A stretch of DNA of 64,000 nucleotides, taken from NCBI GenBank assembly GCA_900239685.1, contig OENT01000152.1, positions 62,001 to 126,000 of the forward strand. The letters run 5' to 3'. How positions within the stretch are numbered: the first letter of the stretch is position 1; every line of letters begins with the position of its first letter. The notes under the pieces were generated by a model. It made no database searches. It had not been told where the DNA came from and saw nothing but the letters and a program-made list of their open reading frames with translations. Positions 39,643-52,168 of this stretch are shown here, one piece after another. This DNA is from Rotaria macrura (Eukaryota > Rotifera > Eurotatoria > Philodinida > Philodinidae). The position numbers and the translations under genes were made by a program.

Positions 39643-39953
39643 CAAAGTTCTAGATGTGTCTTCATTCTATTCATTTAACTGTTTAGTTTGAAAGAGCATG
39701 TCAAGATGTATAGCATGACCCTGTCCTTTTTTTCTAAATTCTTACTTTTTATGTAGAAAAACAGCGACAATTTCAATGACTTAAAAAGTTGCTATAAATG
39801 GGTGCTAATTTATATGAGTACCAGTATGATTTATATAAAAAAACAGACGTAATTACTAACAAAAACGACGCATTGCTCTACATCTTCACATGCTCTTTCA
39901 AAAAAAAACAAAAACAAAATACATGCATAGAATGAAGACCCATCAAGAGTTTG
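39643..39953. mobile_element. MITE-like foldback element, imperfect inverted repeat
   Basis: The left arm 39643-39715 is complementary to the right arm 39874-39953. Best-matched blocks are GTCTTCATTCTAT-CAT and TTTGAAAGAGCATGT-AAGATGTA-AGCA, interrupted by a poly-T/A length difference. The roughly 160-bp centre has no ORF. Terminal duplications were not identified. Best read as an aged non-autonomous DNA transposon or foldback repeat. Confidence 0.6.
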
Positions 39954-41449
39954 AAATAGAGAAAAACCGAAAAACATTTTGTTTTATCTAAACAGCGTTT
40001 ATTTTTCAATGGAAATCATCAAAAATTTTGACAAAAATTGAATTATTACATTAAAAGTGGTACTGTTTCTGAAAAAGTAAGCTTCAGGCTATCGTTCCAT
40101 GCATTTATCTCCATCCCGACTTGTTCGACGAAAATTGCCTTTTTTTTAGTGCGATTGAAGTTATCTTAATCTTGACACCAGTCTTCTTTATGAAAAAAAT
40201 TGTTAGATTCAATCAGAACGTGTATTGTAAATTGAATTGAGTAGCAATTTTCGGGTCGAAAGAAAGTGCTCACCGAGAAACTTACAAATGCAAGATTAGT
40301 TTCCCATAACGATCCTGTATCAAGGTATTTACTTTTTAAGTGAATTTCCTTTTTCAGATACTGCTTCTCCAGCAAAATCGTAATTCCTAATTTCGATCCG
40401 AAACTGTGCATACAGTAAGGTTTTTACATGGCTAACTTCCAAAAAAAAAGAAAACTAGCAACGTTTGAATAATGTCTCACCAAGATAGAAAATTGTTCAA
40501 ATAAACAAGCTCCAATGGAAAAGCGCTAATATTTTTAAAATATCATATTTTGGAGAGACATTGTCCTAGAAAATTCTTCATTCTATTTCTATATGCTAGT
40601 CTCATTAACGTTTCAATTTATGCAATTTTTCAGATCGAAATCCAAAACCATAATTTGCTGTAAAATAATTCGTTAGTTTTTCGCTGAAAGATTTCATTTG
40701 ATTCTAACAAGGTCAATCAATTTTTACAGTACACATTGTACCATTGTAAGAATGATTGTTCACTGATTGATAATTATTTTGTTGGTGTTTTTCTACGTTC
40801 TAAGTTTATCATCGTCAAAAAAGTGGTTTTCGATCGTATAAAAGAAGAGAAATGAGTGTACGATGAATTACTGGACGGCGACAACAGCTATACTCGAAAC
40901 ATATACTTTTAAACTAACGAAGCAGAATAGCTTCGATCAAGTTTTTGGATTGATTCTATCTATACGACAACTATCATCTGTCTAAAAGAATAATCGAAGG
41001 ATACAGATGCTACATTTTGATCTATTTTTGTATTTTAGAAGTGAGTTTACATGAACAGGCTTACGGTTTACAGCTAGTTCGAGACTTGTCTTAATTGGCT
41101 CTTCTATACTATCTCAATATTGAATAGCTTATCGTGTACTGATGAGATTTCTAGTAAAATTTCATTAGACTCTTATCATATCTTTTGACTGTTAATCTGA
41201 AATTGTTTCTTCAAGAAAAATACCCATTTTCCAGCATGTTTTCGAATACTTCATCTTCTATAATCTCACATGAAATGATTCCTGTCAGTTTTTTTCTTCT
41301 GATTTCTAAAACTCCCATGTGCCCAATGGTTTCCGATGTTCAGTTGCAAAGTTTGTGTCTACTTTTCTTTGATTCTGGTTCTAACAGTCTATAGTCGTGT
41401 GTGTCATTCCTTTACAAGGCAACTCAGGCCAATCGAAACGGATATCCGT

Positions 41450-41659
41450 TACGGACCGTTTACTTAACACAGTTATACGGACCGTAACGTAATTAAAATA
41501 GGGCCGCGTACTGTCGTATTTTCACAGTATACGACCCTTTATTACTGCGCCCAGAAATAGTACCGTATACGGAGCCGTATACTGTGAAAATATGGCCACA
41601 TACGGCCCTATTTTAATGATGTTGCAGTCCATATAACTGCGTCAAGTAAACGGTCCGTA
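41450..41659. mobile_element. MITE-like element with 83-bp ungapped inverted arms
   Basis: Positions 41450-41532 and the reverse complement of 41577-41659 align without gaps; by hand count 69 of 83 positions match, and 12 of 14 differences are transitions. Both ends begin TACGGACCGTTTACTT. The 44-bp centre contains a further near-palindromic CGTATACGG core. GC content is clearly higher than the flanks and there is no ORF, fitting a non-autonomous element able to form a long hairpin. No target duplication was recognised. Confidence 0.75.
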
Positions 41660-41843
41660 TCATTCGACCTGGTAAGAAACAAACTATACGTTCCTGAAAT
41701 ATCGATTCAATTGCAAGTGACATCTATGAAATAGTATTTATCAGAATGTTTCAGATTCATGTCGCGCTATATTAATTGTACTGTACTGTCGTCGTCGTTG
41801 TTGTCGTCAAAGATGATTAATCTATAGAGAAAGATTCGTTCAT

Positions 41844-41871
41844 CTGTCTGTCTGTCTGTCTGTCTGTCTGT
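41844..41871. repeat. CTGT tetranucleotide microsatellite
   Basis: Seven perfect CTGT units lie 60 bp before the kinesin-5 start codon, so within its promoter or 5' UTR. Confidence 0.95.
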
Positions 41872-41930
41872 GATCACGTTTATTTTTTCGAAATTATCAT
41901 TTGAAATTAAAAACTCATGAAATAAACGTA

Positions 41931-44900
41931 ATGATGAATGAACGATCACAATCATTCAATAATTCAGATAAACATGTTCAAGTTATAGCTCGACCACGGT
42001 TTGATATCATGAGAAAATTTGTTGCTATCGTATTTTCATTTCAATTGAAATTTTTTCTATTACTTTTTATTAGTCCATTGAGTGATAATGAAAAATCTCA
42101 AAATTTAACTAGTTGTTTAAATGTCAATGAAACACGTCGAGAAATAATTGTTAATTGTAAAACAAGTACAACACGTTTTTTTAATTACGATCATGTAAAT
42201 TGTTTAGTTTTTGTTTTCATAAAAATTAAAGATTATAGTTAACGTCTGTTCAGGTCTTTGGTATTCAAACTCGTCAACAGGATGTTTATAAAGTTGTTGT
42301 GGCACCTATTGTTGATGAAGTTCTCAAAGGTTATAGTTCAACAATTTTTGCGTATGTCAATAGAATAAGTATTGCTTCAAATTAAAATCATTGATTTATT
42401 TTAGCTATGGTCAGACAGGTTCTGGGTATGTATTAAACTATTGTAGTTTGTAGGTTTTTCATTTGCTTAACACGTCTTTATCCATTCAAGTAAAACACAT
42501 ACAATGCTAGGAAAATTTCCAATGGATAAAGCATCAAAAGATTCTATCAGTACCTATATGGCAATGCTTGAATCAGAAGCTGGTATTATGCCGAGAGCTA
42601 TTCATCATATATTTCAAGGACTTCAACGTCAAGTAAATCATATAATTTCATCAATATGAAAAACGACTTTGTCTCGTACTTGTTCTTTAGTATGTTGATT
42701 ATACAGTTAAAATTACTTTTCTCGAATTATACAATGAAGAACTAACAGATTTATTAGTCGATGTAACTAATGACCAACCAGAAAAGATTAAAATTTATGA
42801 AGATAGAGACAAAGTCAATATTCTTTTTCAAAAGGTTATATTTTGTTTTTATCAATTTTCAAGTTTAGACAAATACAATTGTTGGGGCTACTGAAGCAAT
42901 ATGCGAAACACCATTCGATGCCATTAAACTATTGATTAAAGGTGCACAGCGTCGACAAACGGCAGAAACGTTGATGAATGTATCGTCAAGGTTATTTGAA
43001 ACATATAAATTTTTATTCATACAGAGATTCAAAATCGACTCGATTCTGTTGTAAATTATTCGAGAACGATCATCGAAGATCAGACAATGATGCAAAATGA
43101 CGTAACTTAATGTTTCAGACTAAAACAAATTATCTAAGTGAAATGGGAAAGTTCAATCATCAATTTTATGCTTAACAGCACAATACAGATAGAGGAATAG
43201 AAGAGTTTGAATGATTGATCATGAGATAAAAATGTATCAAGAACTTTCATATTTGTTGCGCTCCTCGTTCTCTTAACATGATTTGGTACAATTTTTCGAA
43301 AGGTAGCTGTCTAGCGCAACCCTCAAAACACTTGTTAACAACAAGATTTTACTTATTTCACTTGTGAACATTCCAATTGACTTGCTATTGTAGTGTATGT
43401 CTTGAAAATCTATAACAAGAGAATGATCTATGAGTAGAAATCAGATACACATCACACGTTTTTAACAATGAGCAGTAAATTTCATGAAAAGTACGCTTTA
43501 GAAACACTACAATTCTTAATATTTAGCACATATCAAATGATATCAGAATAAACCCATCAATTAATTTTATCCTTCAAGTAAGTAATAACTGACATTTCCA
43601 AGACAATGTTACAGTCAGATTTATAAAACTATCGATCAAACTTTGTTTTTGTTTTTTGAATAAGTACTTTTATTGAGAATGTTTGTGAGCAGTTGAATTC
43701 TGATTCGGTTGTTAGAAGAATACTATTGTCGTTTCCGATTTATTTACACTATGATCATGAACAAGTTCTTCTCTTTCTGTTAAATCAATAATCATCAAGC
43801 ATGTGTTTAATTTTATTTATTTTATTCTAGTCGTTCACATTCGATTTTTACAATGACTGTAACAATGAAAGATACTCAAGGAGATATGAGATTAGGAAAA
43901 CTTCATCTAGTTCGTTAATGTTCTATTTATATTGATGTTGTACAACATATTGTTATTCGTTCTTAATATCTCTAGGTTGATTTAGCCGGTTCAGAAAATA
44001 TATCGCGTTCAGGTGCAACTGACAAACGTGCTCGTGAAGCTGGAACAATAAACCAAAGTTTATTAACACTTGGACGTGTCATAACAGCGTTGATTTCAAA
44101 TGAAAAACATATTTGTTACCGGTAAAAACAAAGAAATGAAAATCAATAAGACACATGAAGATCTCTAGAATAATTTAAGAAACGACTGTGATCCTCTGAG
44201 AATTTTCATCTAGTTTTATTCAGTGTATGTCAAATCAAATGAATAAGGTTAGAAATAGTAGATAATACTTTCGATTCATTCTAAATTCTCTTGTAATACT
44301 TTTCTAAAACTTACCTCACAGTACAAGGATTCTAGTTTGGAAGTTATGATAAACGTTGGGTAAGTTTTATATCGGTTATTTGAATGATAACAGTATCATG
44401 CATTGGATTTATTCTATTTGCTTTTCTCAAAACACACACTCACATCGAGATAAAATATGAATTGTTTTTATATATGATCACACTAAAACCAAGATTGTAA
44501 CCTACTAAACTACTAGGATCTGAATTCATAGAATTTGTTAGAATCGCATATCTTTTGTAGAAATAGATTTGCATAGATGATGTAAAACATGTTCGATATA
44601 TTTCCAACTATGTCTAGTTTATTTATCAACGAAAAAAGCAGGCGAAAAATAAAGCGCCTATTGGAAGCACTGCGTCCAGTAACTCTGTTTTTATCCCGTA
44701 TTATTCGATATCATTAGACGAGTGAGTTTCTATTCTACAAGAAATCTGTTAAGAATGAATACGAGTAAATTTACTAAACGGAAAAAAATAAAAGCAACTT
44801 TCCATATTCGAATATTATAACACAGATAGGCATGTTCATCTGTCGTACGATTCTATAAAATCGATTTTTGATAAATTAATTTTAGTGATTCAAAGTTAAC

Positions 44901-47900
44901 AAGAATCTTACAAGATTCTCTTTGTGGGAAAACAATAACTTCAATTATTATTACACTTTCACCAGCCAATGAAACCGTATGATATACGAATGTTATTTTT
45001 AAAAGACATTTTCGAGCATTAAATAGGAAACTCTGAGTACACTGGAATATGGTCATCGTGCTCGCTCACTAAAAATTCGTCCTGAAATCAATCAATTATC
45101 TTCAAAAGATGTTGCTCGAGTATACTGTTTCTATTCTTCTTCATTAGATTTTTTCATGATAGAAAAAACTACTTTGTAGGAATATGTCGATGAAATTCGT
45201 CGTTTACGTCAAGAACTCGATGCTAAACGCGAACTTGATGGTATACCATATTCACAATACGTGTAAAACAGCTGACTTTATAAAGATTTTGACAAAAAAA
45301 GAAAACAATCATGATTGCTTTTAGAGCTTTAAAAAATCAAATGGTATTAGTGCAAACACTATCCGATAGTAACCAATCGAAGTTAAATAATAACGAACAA
45401 CAGATCGAACAAGTAACATATATCACGTTTATTGTTATATCTTTTTGTTTATTTTCAATATTTTTGTTCAGTATCGAACAGAAATCGATTTACTACGGCG
45501 TCAATTAAACACACAACAACAAGTGAAATAATTTTCTTCTTGCTCTACGCATTTTAAATTTATATGAAAAATACAAAACGAATTGATATTATCTAGGAAT
45601 TGCGAACAGAGATGAACGAACGAAAAGAACTGTTAGCACTAAATCGACATCGATATGATGAACTTATTAAAATTCATAATAAAGCTTCGACAGTAAGATG
45701 ACGGATACGATATGACGAATATGAGTGCTTGTGTCTAGTTTCGTGAACAAGCTGCAAATGCTATGCAACAACTTGACTCAACACGTTTGGCTGGTTCGAC
45801 ATTAATTGATCAATATATTAAAGATTGTCAATCGATTGGAGAAGGTTTACAAACGAATGTACAACGAATTACTGATGATATTCGAACAATGTTTTCAACT
45901 TGCCATAGATCAGTTGGTAATCAAACTAAATACTATTCAGATTTTGTCATAAATCTGTATCAATAAAAAACATGAAGAATCGATAGAAAATTGTCAACAC
46001 ATCTGTATATAATATTCATGTTTTCGGTGTATCTGTAAGCTTTGGAAAATTATTTTCGTAACTAAAAAGAATAAGCATCGAAGACCGATGATCAGAGTGA
46101 TCATTAGCACTGTTAGAAAAAATCTTTCTCATAATACTATCCATGATTTTATTAGTATATATTACTAAAACTATGGATATGAAATCTGTCGATTTTGTTT
46201 TGGACATTTTTCATTGTCTTCGTGTAAACACGACATGTTTCGGTCTTTTCTATTCGTATGATAAATCTGTAACAAATGATCTGAAGAATTTTGTCCTATG
46301 AAATACCATAAAGCATATAAATTTGATTCGAGGCGAAGAAACATTTCGACTGGATAGAAGTCCACCAAGGATAAATTTTGGGTGAAGATGACACAGAACG
46401 ATCGTAATCTCTTGATACGCTTTAAATTCTATTCGAATTCAGATAAGCTCACCGTTGTCTGTATTGAATGATTTTCTATCTATAGCTATTGCTCTGTATT
46501 TATCATAAAAATTATAAAGTAACTCAGATTACGAGTAAAATTTTACCAAGATATTGATCTTCGAAATCTCTTGATTTCGAAGAAGGATAACGATGTAAAG
46601 TTCCATTGTTGTGAGGCATTTCCGCACGGCTGGTTTCTTTAAACTAGAGCTATGAAATATTTAATAGAGTCTGCAGAAAATTCTTCACCGAATTCGAAGC
46701 CAAGTTAATCGATCTTATCGAGATGAATCGTTAAACCGTTGGCTCGAAATTTTGAATACACACATCCTCAAAGCCACAAGCTTCTTCATCAAAACGGAAC
46801 TTGGGCATTTTATATTTGATACTAGTGAAGCCCTAGTCGAATGTAACATTTTCTTTTCTTATTTTGTCTTGTTTAAATTTTATTTTAAATCCATTCTCAA
46901 AGGAGGCAACTCGAAACCTTTCAACTATCCGTAATTAGAAACTTAATCAAAAAGAAAAAGCAATGAATGACTGACGTCAAAATGATTTTTCAGTGTGGGA
47001 GACTTTGAATTCTTCCAGTAGAGAATCGATCATGTTTGAAAAATCATTTTATTTTCTTCTAAAAGGACAAGCTTTGGCTGTATCAACCAATATTGGACAA
47101 CAAATTTATATACTTAATGAAAAAGTTCGAGCTGTATTATCGCTTGCATTTCAAAATTTTCATACAATATTTGAGGAATTGAACAATATTCATGTTCATT
47201 TTCAAGTAATTATCAATTTTTCGAATTATTCATATGTATCGATTGGATTTTGTTCGCAATTCTTCTATTTTTATTAGATTGAACTTGATCGGGAATTAAG
47301 AACACTGATTGATATGTTAATTGTAGACATAAAAAATGATGCAGACAAAAACCAAGGAAAATTGATTCGTATTCAAGAAGAAACATTGATGAAAATGAAA
47401 ACTTGTTTTCAAGAAATGGTTTGTTCAGTGCGATCATTGAGTAATATGTTTCTGGAAATGTTATTTTAGTTAAGTTCATACGGTACAACAAGTCAATCAT
47501 TATGGTTTGATTTGCATAAATTCTTTACACAACGTTTCAATCAGATGGTAATTACAAGAGATTTTACTCGAATGATGCAAATAGTTTCTATGTTTATTTT
47601 AGTTCACAAATGAATTCCGAGTAAAATCTTGCTAATTTTAATAGTTAGATTATTTTCATTGATATTTGTGAATGACTAATAGAATTTAATTCAAGTATCT
47701 GAAAAATCAACAGATGATGACCGTGAATTACTTGACTTGAATAGTATACGAAACAAATGTCTTTGCGAACATGAAAAACAAGTTTGCGTCACTCAGAATA
47801 AACTTGAAGCATTGGTAATATCATATTTTCATTCTGAACTTTACTTGTTAAGGGGACCAAGAAGAAAATGAATCACAGACAGATTAGTATTGTACACTTA

Positions 47901-50900
47901 AGCCCATAAGTACGAAATAGGTTTGTTATAATTATTTGAAATTAATGTTTATATTTCATCAAATCAATATATATATATATACATATAGTTTTGTAATGAA
48001 TCTAACTCCGAATTCTTAGTAGAACATATTTCTACTTTGAACGTTCTAGTTGGATTAGACGAGTACTAAACAAATGCTCGACACGTTGCACTTTTAGTTT
48101 TGTTCGGAATGTGTTAAGACACAGTGTATGTTTGAGTGCGGTACACTTTCGAACGCTACCACTTATTTCATTCAGGTAGAATTAAGTTAAGTATAATAAT
48201 ATATCAAGGGAATATAGTGTAAGTGATTAAATATTAGAATAATGCTAGTAATCACGTTTCTCAGTTATTTCCCAGACAATTTATTAAAAATAAATCAGCA
48301 TTGACAATCATTTCGTGTCAAATACTGTATTTATTGTTCTAAAAATGAATCGTACACAACTGAGTTTTATTGAATGTTCGTGACAAATAAGAATGATCTG
48401 ATTTCAATGAAAGAACATTCTAGTATCTTAATTTTTACATATGAAAGTATTCAGATGGTTGATAATTGTGTCTTTGAAATTTGTTCTTGAAGATCGATGC
48501 ACGAATACGAGAGTTTTACAATAGATCTAATGAAAACAAATGAGAAATCTTCTAAATACATGAATTTTATCCTTGAAAATATGAGCAGAATTGGAGCGAT
48601 CTGTTCTAGTAGAAAACTATGTTTTTGTACTTGATTTTATTAACGAGTTGAATGAATACATTCTTTCGCCATACATCAAAATACTCTCTGATTTTCTATA
48701 GAATCATTTTAATTTCCAAGCAAATCCTTACGAAATAATTTCTTATTGCAGATCCATCATCTCGTTGAATCTTTACCTGAAATCTCTCACACTAATGATT
48801 ACAAAAATACAAAATTACAAAATAATAATCTTATTCAAGTATTTTCATCATCTCAGTAGTTATTTCCGATATAGTAAAAGTATGATTTGTGCTTGTATTT
48901 AATAGCATATTCATAACATTTGCAATCAAAATGCACAAGAAGTTCGACAACTATTAGACATAAAACTACAGTCTGTCTTTAGTCAAGTTCGAGAAGAATA
49001 TGATCAACAGTGTGGAAATTTAATAACAACTATTGAACGTGATATTAATCATATGAATCTAATATTACAAGATATTAATAATAAATTCGATACATCATCA
49101 TTAATGACTAATGATTCCATATCAATTTTAATCAAACAATCGCAACGTATTGATGTTGTAACGAAAAACGTTGAATATGATTGGCAAATGATTGCACAAT
49201 CAGGTAATAAAAATCTCCGAAGAATTTTCGTGATCATCGATTTCAAATATTTTTTACGCCTTTCGAATGTTCTTAAACAGACTGTGATAAGAACATGTTT
49301 GAAAATCATAAAATTTGAAACAATCCTAGAGCAAGGTCAATACAAAGTAATGGAGACAAACCAAGACGAAAAAATGACATGCCCAATAACGTTAGAGAAG
49401 AAAAAAAGAATAAAAGCAAAGGCAAAAATGAAAATATGGAATCAAGACGAGAAGAAAATAGGAATTAACACATCTGATGAATTGATGCACATGGTAGGAA
49501 GTAATTGATGCAATGAATCCACACGAGTGTCAGATTCTCATACCTCCCTTTTTCTTTTCATCCAAGAAAAAAATGTAAACAAAGTCTTTTTTAAATCTTC
49601 CACACAAAACTACTTCACAGTAAATTAAAGATCTTTCACAATTAGACGAAGGATGTATTGCAATTTCATTTTTCGTCATATATTGCAAAAAATAAAAAAA
49701 TGGCGATAAATGCTTCAACTACAGAGAATAGAATCAGTTACAGTGTACACGAATTCCATACGTAATAATCTCATTTCAATTGAAAACAATCTTGTCAGTG
49801 TCTATCTATAAGCATGCCGCAGACAAGGACATAGTCAGTTTTGACTTAAAATATATATAATTTATGCATAGAGTACATTTGTAGTATTGATTTTAGCACT
49901 CGCAAGTACTTTAGTTATTTACTAGGCCTCGCCAAACATTTTGAAATAATCGATTTAGTTAGCAACAATTCAAAAATATAATCAAGGTATTTCAAAGGCT
50001 TCAATATTTCTATCTTTTTCTTCATCCATTAAAATATGTATTGCGTACATTACTATTTTGGACTACAACTTTACTAGTACTTCATAGGTTTGCCTCAATA
50101 GTTTTTTTCAATACGCTGAAATTGAATTAAAAATATGTATGTCTCTATTTTCTACATACTCAATCATAGGTGAAAATCTGGAAGAGACGCAGAGAGAGAG
50201 AGAGAAAATAATATTCATGTCATCGATAAAAAAAAGTTTTGCATGATCAGTTAAACGGTGATTGATAAGACCACAATGAAAATGCGATTGTTGTTTGAAT
50301 TGAATTCCATTGAAGGCATATGCATGCTGCTTAGAACTTTGATTTGACTCCAGGTCACCTATCATATCTCGCAGATTTTCATACGGTTTTTGCCGATAAA
50401 ATGCTGATACGTTTGCTGAGACAATACTATTAACAATCTGACAGATTGAAAGGGTACGAATATGAAAAAGAAAATACAAATTCTTCGATAGTACGAATTC
50501 ATTGATTTCTGTCGAAATTTCTTATACTATCGAGTTTTTTTCTGTCAGCAACTCAGAACTATTTTCTGATAGAGGTGTACATGATGTTACGCAAACAATA
50601 ATGGGAGATTTATAATTGTTGTGAATAGCTAAACTAACAACGAGAAATCTAAATCTTCTCTAGTCATACCACGTAATGCTGTTTGTACTCATTCTATTTT
50701 GCTTGAACGTTGTTCGAACTAATTTTGATTCAATCGAATATAATTATATGCACACTTGCTCAAGGGATACATGAAGGGAGTTCGAAAACTGAACGTTATG
50801 ATTCGAAATCATTTGAAACCCTAAGGTTACGTTTTTCGATCGAGAATTGCTCTTTATTAAAAACAGATATCAATTTTTGAATGCCCTCAATAGCTTAAAT

Positions 50901-51235
50901 TAACTTGATTTTTCCAATCAATTCCTCGTATTTAGTTGATAAGTTTGAACGGGAAACAATTTTACCATCGCCACCTGTTGCCATACAGAAAATGGACGCT
51001 ACGATGAAACTCGAACTTGCAATTAAAGAACAACAACCACGATTAATGACAATCGACAATAAAGAAAATGTTGCCGAAGGTAATCATCTTCCTATTTCCA
51101 TACCAATTTCGTCAAGAACGGCTACAATCAATGTTATCCCATGCCGTCCTAAAAACGATGTAAGATTTTTCAGCATAACCATTTTCAATAGCAACCTTTG
51201 TTTTTTTTTGTGTGTTCTAGACTCCATTCTTTTGA
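41931..51235 (+). CDS. KIF11: Kinesin-5 (BimC/Eg5) mitotic motor
   Basis: About 25 exons, all phase-consistent, giving roughly 981 aa (human KIF11 is 1056). Motor exons: 41931-41998, 42074-42194, 42254-42351, 42405-42425, 42491-42632, 42691-42834, 42869-42990, 43831-43909, 43976-44121, 44886-44976, 45027-45119. Seen: P-loop GQTGSGKT (about 98-105), switch I SSSRSH, switch [49 protein letters not shown]. Neck and coiled coil: 45180-45240, 45327-45412, 45472-45522, 45597-45692, 45739-about 45912. Tail: about 46677-46842, 46994-47205, 47278-47418, 47470-47547, 47683-47814, 48752-48838, 48906-49203, 50936-51159, 51221-51235, ending DTPFF. Kinesin-5 tetramers slide antiparallel spindle microtubules apart to keep spindles bipolar. 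The junction after 45912 is uncertain; reading on gives a stop at 45966. The canonical BimC-box TGxTPxK is not seen. Confidence 0.88.
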
Positions 51236-52168
51236 TCAAAATGTATATTTCTAGAAGTCTTTGTGTTTATTACTTATAATACTGAATGTTAAATTATGTC
51301 AGATGTTTCTTAATTGAAATAAATAAAATCAGAAATTTTCGTCACGATGTATAATTTAAAAAAGAAATCATCATGAGTTGTGGCAATGACTCATACGCAA
51401 TCAAAGTTACATATACACTATGCAAATAATGGCATCTATTAAGTAGGAAAGAAAAAAATATGTCAGGCTCATTTTTTTTTCATGAATGATCAGTAAACTG
51501 AGTTTCAAGTAAGAGTGTTTTAACTCATTGCCGCGAGAAGAAATAGACTTATTTTCACGACAGTTTCTACAATATTTTTAATCACGATCTATCTGAAAAG
51601 AATTGATATATGACCGAGACTTTGAGATTAGAACATCGATTAAACCATATGCAATACTAGAGAAAATGCTAAGAGTTAATTTTTTTCTCATTGAGATTTC
51701 ATTTGATAGGTTTATTTTTCTTATTTTCCTGTGTGTTCATTCAGCGTTATTGTTTTTAACAGTCTAGGATGTAACGTACTAGCGACATCTGCTTAGTTGA
51801 TTCACTTTTTTACTCAAAAATTTAATCAAATACATTTTACTAATTAAAGTAGACAATAAGTCATATTTTCTATTTTATGTTTTTCTTAATATTTAAATCA
51901 TTAATTATGAATATCTTGATAGATAGACATGACGAGACGTGTATGAAAACCGATGAGTCACTGTTGTCAACAGCCAACTATATATATATTGTTTTGTTAT
52001 TCACTCGGTACAAGAGCGATAAGAATAATATCAATTATCATAGTCTGGTTGACTGACATAAATAAAATCTTTTTTTCTATTTGAATTCGGACGATTACTA
52101 AGGAACAGCTATCTATTAAATAAATGATAATAATATCAATTTTATTGTCTAGAAATTGCAGTTACTAA
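51236..52168. other. Intergenic region between kinesin-5 and WASP genes
   Basis: Kinesin-5 3' UTR with AATAAA at 51322-51327, then the presumed WASP promoter. No ORF or repeat of note. Confidence 0.5.

Larger units (their letters stand above)
33977..41930. other. Gene-poor 8-kb interval with inverted-repeat elements
   Basis: No credible gene. It holds two foldback elements (39643-39953 and 41450-41659), a TA run at about 37041-37058, and a CTGT microsatellite at 41844-41871. Listed ORFs (for example 34650-34925 and 40166-40411) overlap on both strands and look random. Confidence 0.5.

Noticed and set aside
49053-49508. 151-codon ORF as an independent gene
   Set aside because: Its first half is a kinesin-5 tail exon (48906-49203); the remainder is read-through into the intron.
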